This document shows, in pieces, positions 1 to 7,965 of a stretch of 31,741 nt of DNA. The stretch lies in the NCBI GenBank assembly GCA_002293665.1, contig DBDQ01000026.1:1-31741 (forward strand). Direction: 5' to 3'. The translations under genes and the position numbers were made by a program. Position 1 is the stretch's first letter, and every line of letters begins with the position of its first letter. The notes under the pieces are model-generated. The model ran no database searches, had not been told where the DNA came from, and worked only from the letters and a program-made list of their open reading frames with translations. Origin of the DNA: Alistipes sp. UBA928. GTDB taxonomy: Bacteria > Bacteroidota > Bacteroidia > Bacteroidales > Rikenellaceae.

Positions 1-1020
1 ATTGCGATAACGGAACTCCGAGGCGTACTCCACCTCGACCGGTATGCGGCACATCTCCTCTATCATGTACTCGCCTATCAGGGCGGCGTGCCACGACGTG
101 CCGCAGGCGACGATGACTATGCGCCGCGCCTCCAGAAACCGCTCCCTGTTGTCGATCACTCCCGACAGGGCGACATTTGTCATATCGACATTTATCCGTC
201 CGCGAATAGCGTCGACGATCGTCTTGGGCTGTTCGAATATCTCCTTGAGCATGAAATGGGGATAGCCGGCCTTTTCAAGATCCGAGATACTCATTTGCAG
301 TTGTCTGATGTCTCTCGCGGCCTCGTTATTGTCGATATCGACCACCTTCAGGCAGTTTTCGAGGGAGATGTCGGCTATCTCGCCGTCGTTGAGGTAGACA
401 ACTCTGTCGGTGTATTCGACGATAGGCGTGGCATCCGAAGCGAGAAAAAACTCGTCCTCTCCGACGCCCACCACCAAAGGGCTGCTTTTACGGGCCGCAA
501 TGATCCTCGTTTTGTCCCCTTTTTCTATTATGGCGATGGCGTAGGCGCCGATCAGCTCTTTGAGCGCCTGTCTGACAGCCTCGGATAGCGAACAACCGCT
601 CCGGTCGCGGATATATTCGATCAACTGAACTATAACTTCGGTGTCGGTATCGCTCCTGAAAGTATATCCGTTTGTCTCCAGCGCCTCTTTCAGAACGGCG
701 TAATTTTCTATAATACCATTATGGATGATCGCAAGGCGTTGACTTTCGGAGTAATGGGGATGGGCATTCGCATCGTTGGGTTCTCCGTGGGTAGCCCATC
801 GTGTATGAGCGATGCCGATATTTCCGCTCACATCCTTAGATGCCGCGAAACGCTCCAACTCGGCGACCTTTCCCCTGCTTTTATATATTCTCAGTTCTCC
901 GCCGTCGGAGATGAGCGCCACTCCGGCGCTGTCGTATCCGCGATATTCCAGACGATGCAAACCTTTGACGAGTATCGGGTATGCCTCCCGCCATCCGATG
1001 TATCCCACTATTCCGCACAT
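1..1020 (-). CDS. glmS: Glutamine-fructose-6-phosphate aminotransferase (isomerizing), 3' end outside window
   Basis: The reading frame is open from an ATG at 1018-1020 (minus strand) to the window edge, giving the first 340 codons. The protein starts MCGIVGYIG, so Cys2 is the N-terminal nucleophile of a class II glutamine amidotransferase. The motifs LEYRGYDSAG, HTRWATHGEPN and HNGIIENY follow, all typical of the GlmS glutaminase domain. GlmS makes glucosamine-6-phosphate from fructose-6-phosphate and glutamine, the first step to UDP-GlcNAc, in the cytoplasm. The C-terminal sugar isomerase domains lie mostly outside the window (family length about 610 residues). The start codon overlaps the end of hisF by 13 bases, so it is the last visible gene of a minus-strand operon and is probably translationally coupled. 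Confidence 0.96.
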   Translation of the reverse strand, partial: MCGIVGYIGWREAYPILVKGLHRLEYRGYDSAGVALISDGGELRIYKSRGKVAELERFAASKDVSGNIGIAHTRWATHGEPNDANAHPHYSESQRLAIIHNGIIENYAVLKEALETNGYTFRSDTDTEVIVQLIEYIRDRSGCSLSEAVRQALKELIGAYAIAIIEKGDKTRIIAARKSSPLVVGVGEDEFFLASDATPIVEYTDRVVYLNDGEIADISLENCLKVVDIDNNEAARDIRQLQMSISDLEKAGYPHFMLKEIFEQPKTIVDAIRGRINVDMTNVALSGVIDNRERFLEARRIVIVACGTSWHAALIGEYMIEEMCRIPVEVEYASEFRYRN

Positions 1021-1775
1021 AGTCTAACCTCGATTCCGTTGTTTTTCAGATATTTTTTGAGTTCGGGAATTGCGATCTCCGCGTAGTGGAACACACTTGC
1101 TGCAAGGGCGGCATCGGCTTTTCCCTCGCGAAAAACGTCGGTGAAATGGCTCATCTTCCCGCCGCCGCCGCTCGCAATGACAGGTACGCCCACCGCCTCG
1201 GAGACTGCGCGGGTGATGTCGAGCGCGAAGCCGTTTTTGGTGCCGTCGTGCCTCATCGAGGTGAGCAGTATCTCGCCCGCTCCCGCCTCCACTCCACGTT
1301 TTGCCCAATCCAGCGCAGGTATCGTCGTGGGTTTCCTGCCGCCGTTCAGATAGACGCGCCACTCTCCGCCTTCGAAATCGGTGTCTATCGCCAACACTAT
1401 ACACTGGCTGCCGAATCTTTTCGCCATATCCGTCAGAAGACGCGGATTGCGCACAGCGGCGCTGTTAACCGATACCTTGTCGGCGCCGCACTCCAGCAGC
1501 AGCGACACATCGTCCGGACTGCCCACTCCGCCGCCAACCGTAAAGGGGATATCGAGACGGCGTGCGACCCTCTCCACCCACTCCCTGCGTGTGCGGCGAC
1601 CCTCGTGGGTGGCGGCAATGTCGAGAAACACCAACTCGTCGGCCCCTTCGGCGGCGTAGCGTGCGGCGAGTTCGGCCGCGTCACCCACCGATCGCAGCCC
1701 CCCGAAGTTGATTCCTTTGACCGTCTCGCCGTCCTTCACGTCGAGACACGGCACTATGCGTTTAGTCAGCCCCAT
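1008..1775 (-). CDS. hisF: Imidazole glycerol phosphate synthase, cyclase subunit HisF
   Basis: This 255-residue (beta/alpha)8 barrel starts MGLTKRIVPCLDVKDG. The two catalytic aspartates are visible as D12 (in CLDVKDG) and D131 (in LAIDTDF). Phosphate-binding loops appear as TVGGG near residue 79 and ASGGGGK near residue 205. HisF takes ammonia from HisH and converts PRFAR to imidazole glycerol phosphate and AICAR, linking histidine and purine synthesis. The length is normal for the family. Its start overlaps the end of hisH by 14 bases, as expected for two subunits of one heterodimer. hisA, often between hisH and hisF, is absent here. The sequence resembles ordinary histidine-pathway HisF rather than the sugar-amidation paralogues. 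Confidence 0.96.
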   Translation of the reverse strand: MGLTKRIVPCLDVKDGETVKGINFGGLRSVGDAAELAARYAAEGADELVFLDIAATHEGRRTRREWVERVARRLDIPFTVGGGVGSPDDVSLLLECGADKVSVNSAAVRNPRLLTDMAKRFGSQCIVLAIDTDFEGGEWRVYLNGGRKPTTIPALDWAKRGVEAGAGEILLTSMRHDGTKNGFALDITRAVSEAVGVPVIASGGGGKMSHFTDVFREGKADAALAASVFHYAEIAIPELKKYLKNNGIEVRLCAE

Positions 1776-2376
1776 ATATGAAATTGCGAAGAATGGTGTG
1801 TCCCACGGCGCCCGAGCGTTCGGGGTGGAACTGCACGGCGTGGAAATTGTCCCTCCTCAGGGCCGCGCTGTACGCTCCGCCGTAGTCGGCCGTGGCCACG
1901 GTGTGTGGGCCCGCCTCGACGTAGTATCCGTGCACGAAGTAGACGAACTCCCGCCCGGCAAGCCCTTCGAACAGCGGCGAGCGCAGATCGTAGATGTCGT
2001 TCCAGCCCATCTGCGGTATTTTCAACCCCGCCGCGGCGTCGAATCGCCTCACCCGCGCCGGAAATATTCCCAGGCACCCGGTGTCGCCCTCGTCCGAGCG
2101 TTCGCACATCAACTGCATGCCCAAACAGATTCCCAGCACCGGTTGCCGCAGTCCCGCTATCACGCGGTCGAGTCCACGTTCACGCAGCCACGCCATTGCC
2201 GACGACGCCTCGCCCACACCGGGAAAGATCACCCTGTCGGCACTCCCGATCGTCGCCGCGTCGTCGGTCACCGTCGCCGAAACCCCCAGTCGTTCCAAAG
2301 CGTAGAGTACCGACCGCACGTTGCCGGCGTTGTATTTCACTATGACGGTCTGCGGAGCTTTCATCTGCGCCGTCAT
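1762..2376 (-). CDS. hisH: Imidazole glycerol phosphate synthase, glutaminase subunit HisH
   Basis: This 204-residue class I glutamine amidotransferase begins with a VKYNAGNVRSV segment typical of Bacteroidota HisH. The triad is visible: nucleophile C84 in GICLGMQ, and H184 with E186 in FHPERS. The FPGVGEA and GWNDI motifs also fit. It hydrolyses glutamine and channels ammonia to HisF. The chosen ATG at 2374-2376 overlaps the TGA of the upstream glutamine synthetase gene (ATGA arrangement), which suggests translational coupling; a second in-frame Met at codon 5 is possible. The stop lies inside hisF. Its place directly behind a glutamine-making enzyme is notable because glutamine is its substrate. 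Confidence 0.96.
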   Translation of the reverse strand: MTAQMKAPQTVIVKYNAGNVRSVLYALERLGVSATVTDDAATIGSADRVIFPGVGEASSAMAWLRERGLDRVIAGLRQPVLGICLGMQLMCERSDEGDTGCLGIFPARVRRFDAAAGLKIPQMGWNDIYDLRSPLFEGLAGREFVYFVHGYYVEAGPHTVATADYGGAYSAALRRDNFHAVQFHPERSGAVGHTILRNFIYGAD

Positions 2377-4559
2377 CGAATAAAGAGCAGTTCACGGTAC
2401 TTGGGCAGAGTCCATATCCGGTCGTCGACCACGAGTTCGAGTTTGTCTATGTGGTAGCGTATGGCCTCGAGCAGCGGTACCACGGTGTCGTGGTAGGCTA
2501 TGGCTTTTTCGCGCTCGGCTTCGATGGTGTTGGCGGCTTTGCGCGCCTCGACCATTTCGGCGCTCTTCTCTATGATGAAGTCTATGTGCGAGCCGATCTC
2601 GCCGATGATGCGCCTGTCCTGGCGGCTCATGGCGGCAGCCTCGGCCGCGGGGAACAGGGCGTCGATCTTCGACACCTTGTCGAGCAGCACCGTCTGGTAG
2701 GCCGAGGAGACGGGCACGATGTGGTTCATCGCCAGATCGCCCAGTACCCGCGACTCTATCTGTATCTTCTTGGTGTACATTTCGCGTTTCACCTCGCAGC
2801 GCGACGTCACTTCGGCGCGGCTCAGCACTTCGCACCTTTCGAACAGCGCTATGGTCTCGGGCCGCGTGTAGTTGTCGAAGATCAGCGGCACGTTCGTCTC
2901 GCAGTCGAGCCCGCGTCGCGCCGCCTCGGCCTTCCACTCGTCGCTGTAACCGTTGCCCTCGAAACGAATGTCGCGGCACTCGACGATGAGTTCTTTCACC
3001 ACCGTCACGATCGCCTTTTCGCGCGCCATGCCCCCCTCTATGAGCGCGTCGACCCGCTCGCGGAACCTTGCGAGTTCGTCGGCCACGGCACTGTTGAGAA
3101 CCAACATCGACTCGGCGCTGTTGGCCGACGACCCCACGGCGCGGAACTCGAATCGGTTGCCCGTGAAGGCGAACGGCGAGGTGCGGTTGCGGTCGGTATT
3201 GTCGATCAGCAGTTCGGGAATGTGGGCTATGCCGAGCCCGAGCGCCGTTTTGTCGTCGAAGTGGATCACGTCGTCGGTGTCGGCCCGCTCCAGAGCGTCG
3301 AGCACCGCGCTGATCTGCCGCCCCGTGAAGACCGATACGATGGCCGGCGGCGCCTCGCCCGCTCCGAGACGGTGTGCGTTGGTGGCCGACGACACGGTGG
3401 CTTTCAGCAATCCGTTGTGCCTCCACACGGCGGCGATGGTGTTGACCAGAAAGACTATGAACCGCAGGTTGTCCACATGGTCGCCGCCGGGCGAAAAGAG
3501 GTTCACGCCCGTGTCGGTGGCAAGGCTCCAGTTGCAGTGCTTGCCCGAACCGTTGACCCCCTTGAACGGTTTTTCGTGCAGCAGAACGCGGAAGTGGTGG
3601 CGCCGCCCCACTTTTTTCATAAGCGACATCAGCAGCACGTTGTGGTCGTTGGCAAGGTTTATCTCCTCGTGGATCGGCGCAAGTTCGAACTGGTTGGGAG
3701 CGACTTCGTTGTGGCGCGTCTTGACGGGTATGCCCAGCTTCAGCGCCTCGTTCTCGAGGTCGGTCATGAAGGCGAGTACGCGCGTGGGGATCGACCCGAG
3801 GTAGTGGTCTTCGAGCTGTTGGTTGCGCGCACTTTCGTGGCCCATGAGCGTGCGGCCGGTCATCACCAGGTCGTGGCGGGCGGCATAGAGCGCGTCATCC
3901 ACGAGGAAGTACTCCTGCTCGACACCCAGGCGCGGGGTTACCCGGCCTACCGCGGGATCGAAATAGCGGCACACCGCGGTCGCCGCGCGATCCAAAGCGG
4001 CCACCGAGCGCAGCAGCGGCGTTTTGTAGTCGAGCGCCTCGCCCGTGTAGGCAATGAACACCGTGGGTATGCAGAGTGTGTCGCCCAACACGAAAGCGGG
4101 CGACGAAGGGTCCCACGCCGAGTAGCCCCTCGCCTCGAAAGTGTTGCGCAACCCCCCGCTGGGCAGCGACGAGGCGTCGGGCTCCTGCTGCACAAGCAGT
4201 TTGCCCGAGAATTCTTCTATGACTCCCCCCGCCGGGTCGGGCTCGAGGAATGCGTCGTGCTTCTCGGCCGTGCCGCCCGTCAGCGGCTGGAACCAGTGGG
4301 TGTAGTGTGTCGCGCCGGTGTCTATGGCCCACTGTTTCATGCCTGTCGCCACACCGTTGGCAATCGTCCGGCTCAGCGGCAGTCCCTTGTCGATCGAGTC
4401 GATGAGCGCGGTGTAGGTGGTGCGCGACAGGTAGCGCTGCATCTTGCGGCGGGTGAAAACATACTTCTCGAAGTCGTCGGCCGGGCGGTTGTCGCTCACA
4501 GGCGGCACCGCCTTGCGCCCCAGGGCCTCTTTCAGTAACTCGAATCTCAATGTGCTCAT
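2373..4559 (-). CDS. glnN: Glutamine synthetase type III
   Basis: This 728-residue protein has the size and signatures of the GSIII family, well above the roughly 450-470 residues of GSI. Visible motifs are RPADDFEKYVF near residues 25-35, GVEQEYFLV at 212-220 carrying metal-binding glutamates, NEVAPNQFELAP at 284-295 and NGSGKHCNWS at 336-345. It condenses glutamate and ammonia with ATP to glutamine in the cytoplasm and is the type common in Bacteroides relatives. It starts 12 bases after the aminotransferase gene and its stop overlaps the hisH start, so it sits inside one operon with two glutamine-dependent enzymes. No separate promoter was found in front of it. A divergent Lrp-type regulator lies at the head of the operon. 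Confidence 0.96.
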   Translation of the reverse strand: MSTLRFELLKEALGRKAVPPVSDNRPADDFEKYVFTRRKMQRYLSRTTYTALIDSIDKGLPLSRTIANGVATGMKQWAIDTGATHYTHWFQPLTGGTAEKHDAFLEPDPAGGVIEEFSGKLLVQQEPDASSLPSGGLRNTFEARGYSAWDPSSPAFVLGDTLCIPTVFIAYTGEALDYKTPLLRSVAALDRAATAVCRYFDPAVGRVTPRLGVEQEYFLVDDALYAARHDLVMTGRTLMGHESARNQQLEDHYLGSIPTRVLAFMTDLENEALKLGIPVKTRHNEVAPNQFELAPIHEEINLANDHNVLLMSLMKKVGRRHHFRVLLHEKPFKGVNGSGKHCNWSLATDTGVNLFSPGGDHVDNLRFIVFLVNTIAAVWRHNGLLKATVSSATNAHRLGAGEAPPAIVSVFTGRQISAVLDALERADTDDVIHFDDKTALGLGIAHIPELLIDNTDRNRTSPFAFTGNRFEFRAVGSSANSAESMLVLNSAVADELARFRERVDALIEGGMAREKAIVTVVKELIVECRDIRFEGNGYSDEWKAEAARRGLDCETNVPLIFDNYTRPETIALFERCEVLSRAEVTSRCEVKREMYTKKIQIESRVLGDLAMNHIVPVSSAYQTVLLDKVSKIDALFPAAEAAAMSRQDRRIIGEIGSHIDFIIEKSAEMVEARKAANTIEAEREKAIAYHDTVVPLLEAIRYHIDKLELVVDDRIWTLPKYRELLFIR

Positions 4560-4571
4560 ATCCTATTCGTT

Positions 4572-5804
4572 TTATATCTTCATCTCCGCGATGCGCGTGG
4601 CGGCCATCATGACCCTCGACTGGTTGGCCAGCGACGAAAAACGCACGAATCCCCGTCCGCGGGGGCCGAAACGCTCGCCCGGCGAGCAGAGGATGTTGCA
4701 CTCCTCGAGCATCTTGTCGAACATCTTCCACGACGAGCCGTAGGGCGACTCCACCCACAGGTAGGGCGAGTTGACCCCGCCCCAGTATTTTAGTCCCGCC
4801 TCGCCGAGCGCCCTGCGCAGGATGGCCGCGTTGCCGAGGTAGTAATTTATGTTCTCGCGAATCCACGCCAATCCCTCGGGGCTGAAGAGCGTCTCGGCCC
4901 CGCGCTGGATGATGTACGACGGGGTGTAGTTCTTGATGCCGAGGCGTTTTCTCCACAGCGCGTTGAGGTTGGCGCTCTTGTCGGCGCTGAACGAGTAGCC
5001 GGTTATGTCCTTCGGAATGATCGTGTAGCCGCAGTGGAGTCCCGTGAAGCCGGCGTTCTTCGAGAAACTGCGAAACTCGATCGCAACTTTTTTCGCACCC
5101 TTTATCTCGTAGATGGTCTGCGGAACGGAGGGGTCGGTGACGAACGATTTGTAGGTGGCGTCGAACAGGATCAGCACCTCGTTGTCGATGGCGTACTTCA
5201 CCCACTTCTCCATCACCTGGCGCGGCATCACGCATCCCGTAGGGTTGTTGGGGTAGCTAAGATAGATCACGTCGGGCCGCAACTTGGGGAACTCGGGCAT
5301 GAAGTCGTTCTCCTTCGGGCATTCCAGATATATGATGTGGCTCCACTGTCCCGACTCGTTGAGCACGCCGGCCCGGTTGCTTATCACGTTGGCGGCGATG
5401 TAGTCCTGCGACACGGGGTCGATCGTGGCTATGCGGTTGTCACGGTGGAGAATGTCGCCGAACCCCACGAGGTCTTCCTTGGTGCCGTGGTTGATGAACA
5501 CCTCGTCGGGGTCGATTCGCACCTTATAGGTTTGGAAGTTGTACTTCACTATGGCGTCTATAAGGAAAGGGTATCCCTCCATCGGGCCGCGCCCCTTGAA
5601 AGTCGCCTCGCCCGTCATTTCGGCCATCGCCTTCACCATCGCCTCGGTAACGCCCGGCGAGAGGGGCAGGCTCACGTCGCCGCTGTCGAGCGCAATGAGC
5701 GGAGCGTCGCGGTGGATCGCCCTGAAACGGTTGATCTTCTTGTCGATACGATCCTGGATGTCGTCGTTGAAAACCTTCAGGAATTGAGAGTTGATGAGTG
5801 CCAT
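4572..5804 (-). CDS. DapL-like PLP aminotransferase, probably not a true LL-diaminopimelate aminotransferase
   Basis: This 410-residue fold-type I aminotransferase aligns end to end, from memory, with Bacteroidota LL-diaminopimelate aminotransferase. The PLP lysine K249 (FRSFSKNAGFTG), the YPNNPTG loop (184-190), D215 in FDATY and the carboxylate-binding R388 are kept. Positions that contact substrate in plant and bacterial DapL look altered. GYGPEQG of the family reads GRGPMEG at 71-77, DPxYPVY reads DPVSQDY at 129-135, and the FNGTSY segment reads NYTPSY near 292-297. The reaction is therefore probably glutamate/2-oxoglutarate transamination with a different partner. It heads an operon with glutamine synthetase and diverges from an Lrp regulator. 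A -7 box lies only 8 bases before the ATG. Calling it dapL would be risky. Confidence 0.85.
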   Translation of the reverse strand: MALINSQFLKVFNDDIQDRIDKKINRFRAIHRDAPLIALDSGDVSLPLSPGVTEAMVKAMAEMTGEATFKGRGPMEGYPFLIDAIVKYNFQTYKVRIDPDEVFINHGTKEDLVGFGDILHRDNRIATIDPVSQDYIAANVISNRAGVLNESGQWSHIIYLECPKENDFMPEFPKLRPDVIYLSYPNNPTGCVMPRQVMEKWVKYAIDNEVLILFDATYKSFVTDPSVPQTIYEIKGAKKVAIEFRSFSKNAGFTGLHCGYTIIPKDITGYSFSADKSANLNALWRKRLGIKNYTPSYIIQRGAETLFSPEGLAWIRENINYYLGNAAILRRALGEAGLKYWGGVNSPYLWVESPYGSSWKMFDKMLEECNILCSPGERFGPRGRGFVRFSSLANQSRVMMAATRIAEMKI

Positions 5805-5812
5805 AGCGTGAA

Positions 5813-5820
5813 CAAAGGTA
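5813..5820 (-). promoter_or_regulatory. Bacteroidota -7 box of the aminotransferase/glnN/his/glmS operon
   Basis: On the minus strand this reads TACCTTTG, an exact match to TAnnTTTG. It ends only 8 bases before the ATG at 5804, so the transcript would be almost leaderless. No clear TTTG element lies 19-21 bases upstream. Confidence 0.55.
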
Positions 5821-5878
5821 ATGATTCGGTTGGACGGAAGTTTATAAAAAAGCAGACCAAAGTTTCAATATTGCGCCT

Positions 5879-5892
5879 AAAATACGCATTTT
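5879..5892. promoter_or_regulatory. AT-rich inverted repeat, candidate Lrp/AsnC operator
   Basis: AAAAT-ACGC-ATTTT is a perfect 5-base inverted repeat just upstream of the lrp -7 box, in the spacer shared by two divergent promoters. Lrp-family proteins often bind AT-rich dyads near their own promoters. The assignment is an inference from position and base composition only. Confidence 0.3.
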
Positions 5893-5905
5893 CCATAAAT
5901 ATCCG

Positions 5906-5913
5906 TATATTTG
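5906..5913 (+). promoter_or_regulatory. -7 box of the Lrp/AsnC gene
   Basis: TATATTTG matches TAnnTTTG exactly and lies about 60 bases before the chosen ATG at 5974. No convincing -33 TTTG is present at the usual spacing. Confidence 0.5.
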
Positions 5914-5973
5914 CAGAGATTTTACGCCCGCGGACGCGAAATTATTGATATTTCACACCCACCACCGACAACG

Positions 5974-6453
5974 ATGGACGAACATTCACTGGACGAACTC
6001 GACTACAAGATTCTCAACCTGATCTCGAACGACGCACGCATCTCGTTCCTCGAGGTGGCGCGCATCGCCGGGGTATCGGGCGCGGCTATCCACCAGCGGG
6101 TGCAGAAGATGACCGCCGGGGGCATCATCACCGGCTCGGGGCTAAAACTCGACATGGACAGGATCGGCTACCACATCTGTGCGTGGGTATGCCTCGGTTT
6201 CGACGGGATGCGCAGTTTCGGTGCCGTTGCCGAGGAGCTCGCCGCCGTGCCCCAGATCGTGGAGTGCCACTCCACGGTGGGCGAGTGGGACTTCATGGTC
6301 AAGATATACGCGCGCAACAGCATGCACCTGCTCGATCTGGTGCGGCGGCAGCTCAAACCGCTCGGCGCCGTGCGCATACAGATCAACATGTCGTGTGGTG
6401 AGCTGTTCCGCCGGCAAATGACATTTCATACGAATGGGATCGTTAAAAAATAA
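5974..6453 (+). CDS. Lrp/AsnC family transcriptional regulator
   Basis: This 159-residue protein has an N-terminal winged helix-turn-helix (LDELDYKILNLISNDARISF, then VARIAGVSGAAIHQRVQKM near 28-46). The C-terminal ligand-binding domain of the AsnC family follows (CHSTVGEWDFMVKIYAR near 103-119). Such proteins sense amino acids and bind DNA as dimers or octamers. I chose ATG 5974, which gives MDEHSLDELDYK, because an upstream in-frame extension would cross the -7 box. It diverges from the aminotransferase/glutamine synthetase operon and precedes glutamate dehydrogenase. Control of one or both nitrogen operons, with glutamine, glutamate or a branched-chain amino acid as effector, is a reasonable inference but not shown. 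Confidence 0.93.
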   Translation: MDEHSLDELDYKILNLISNDARISFLEVARIAGVSGAAIHQRVQKMTAGGIITGSGLKLDMDRIGYHICAWVCLGFDGMRSFGAVAEELAAVPQIVECHSTVGEWDFMVKIYARNSMHLLDLVRRQLKPLGAVRIQINMSCGELFRRQMTFHTNGIVKK

Positions 6454-6461
6454 AATCGACG

Positions 6462-6478
6462 CGAAAACCGCGGTTTCG
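6462..6478. repeat. Palindrome AAACCGCGGTTT between lrp and gdhA
   Basis: A perfect 12-base palindrome at 6465-6476 is flanked by CG on both sides, with one bulged A. It sits 9 bases after the lrp stop and about 120 bases before gdhA. It could be a weak terminator or an operator; there is no clean T-run. The following 110 bases to gdhA contain no gene. Confidence 0.35.
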
Positions 6479-6594
6479 ATGTAAAATTTTAAATACAGGG
6501 GGAGGTCCCGGTTTTTAGACCCACACCGCGGCCCGTTTTCCGCCGGGAAATATTTTCCTTTGTGGCGGTGTACTACTTAAAAGCAAACCAGAAA

Positions 6595-7950
6595 ATGGAA
6601 GAAGAGGTAAAAAACTATGTGGACACATTCATGTCCACGCTCATCGCCCGGAATCCCGGCGAAAAAGAGTTCCACCAGGCCGTGCGCGAAGTCGTCGAGA
6701 GCCTTGCACCCTACATTATCGAAAATCCGCAACTGCGCAAGAGCAAGATACTCGAACGCATCACCGAGCCCGAGCGCGTGGTGATCTTCCGCGTGCCGTG
6801 GCTCAACGACCGCGGCGAGGTGGAGATCAACCGCGGCTACCGCGTGCAGATGAACAGCGCCATCGGGCCATACAAAGGAGGTATCCGTTTCCATCCGTCG
6901 GTCAACCTGAGTGTGCTGAAGTTCCTTGCCTTCGAGCAGACATTCAAGAACTCGCTCACCACGCTGCCGATGGGCGGTGGCAAGGGCGGGAGTGACTTCA
7001 ACCCCAAGAACCGCTCCGACGAGGAGGTGATGAAGTTCTGCCAGAGTTTCATGACCGAGCTCCAGCGCCACATAGGCTCCGACACCGACGTGCCCGCGGG
7101 CGACATAGGCGTGGGTGGCCGCGAGGTGGGCTACATGTACGGTCAGTACAAGAGGCTACGCAACGAGTTCACCGGAACGCTCACGGGTAAAGGACTGGGA
7201 TGGGGCGGAAGTCCGCTCAGGCCCGAGGCCACGGGCTACGGCACCTGCTACTTCGCCGAGGCGATGCTGGCCACACGCGGCGAGAGCTTCAAGGACAAGA
7301 CGGTGGTGATCTCCGGCTCGGGCAACGTGGCACAGTACGCCGTGCAGAAGACGCTGCAACTCGGCGGGAAACCCGTGACCCTCTCCGACTCGAACGGCTA
7401 CATTCACGACCCCGACGGGATCGACGCCGGGAAGTTGCAGTATGTTTTCGAGCTTAAAAATATCTTCAGGGGCCGCATCAAGGAGTACGTGGAGCGCTAC
7501 CCGAAGGCGAAATATTACGAGGGACAGAAACCGTGGGGCGTGAAGTGCGACATCGCGCTGCCGTGCGCTACGCAGAACGAACTCGACGGTGAGGCCGCCG
7601 CACTGCTCGTCAAGAACGGCTGCAAGTGCGTTGCCGAAGGGGCTAACATGCCCTCGACACCCGAGGCGATAGCAGTGTTCCAGAATGCGAAACTGCTCTA
7701 CGCGCCCGGTAAGGCCGCCAACGCGGGCGGGGTGGCGACGTCGGGACTCGAGATGACCCAGAACTCGATGCGCATCTCGTGGACACCCGAAGAGGTCGAC
7801 GCCAAGCTCCACTCCATAATGAGCGACATTCACGCTGCATGTATCAAATATGGCACCGAGGAGGACGGCTACATCAACTACGTGAAGGGCGCGAATATTG
7901 CAGGATTCATTAAGGTTGCGGGGGCCATGCTTTCGCAAGGACTTGTTTAG
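6595..7950 (+). CDS. gdhA: Glutamate dehydrogenase, hexameric NADP-type
   Basis: This 451-residue protein closely follows E. coli GdhA as I recall it. Visible are SAIGPYKGGIRFHPSVNLS (88-106), TLPMGGGKGGSDF with catalytic K130, PAGDIGVGGREVG with D170, a Rossmann motif SGSGNVAQYA, and CVAEGANMPSTPEA. It makes glutamate from 2-oxoglutarate and ammonia with NADPH, and the reverse. ATG 6595 (MEEEVKNYVDTF) is preferred over a GTG at 6562, which would add 11 residues with no family counterpart. The next gene starts 15 bases downstream. Together with glutamine synthetase on the other side of the regulator it makes a full ammonia-assimilation set. Confidence 0.96.
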   Translation: MEEEVKNYVDTFMSTLIARNPGEKEFHQAVREVVESLAPYIIENPQLRKSKILERITEPERVVIFRVPWLNDRGEVEINRGYRVQMNSAIGPYKGGIRFHPSVNLSVLKFLAFEQTFKNSLTTLPMGGGKGGSDFNPKNRSDEEVMKFCQSFMTELQRHIGSDTDVPAGDIGVGGREVGYMYGQYKRLRNEFTGTLTGKGLGWGGSPLRPEATGYGTCYFAEAMLATRGESFKDKTVVISGSGNVAQYAVQKTLQLGGKPVTLSDSNGYIHDPDGIDAGKLQYVFELKNIFRGRIKEYVERYPKAKYYEGQKPWGVKCDIALPCATQNELDGEAAALLVKNGCKCVAEGANMPSTPEAIAVFQNAKLLYAPGKAANAGGVATSGLEMTQNSMRISWTPEEVDAKLHSIMSDIHAACIKYGTEEDGYINYVKGANIAGFIKVAGAMLSQGLV

Positions 7951-7965
7951 GAAACAATATGTGAA

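Noticed and set aside
1008..2376. HisH/HisF as the sugar-amidation paralogues found in surface polysaccharide clusters
   Set aside because: No N-acetyl sugar amidotransferase partner gene is present and both sequences look like standard histidine-pathway enzymes.
2451..4538. 695-codon open frame on the plus strand
   Set aside because: Antisense shadow of glutamine synthetase III, with no family motifs.
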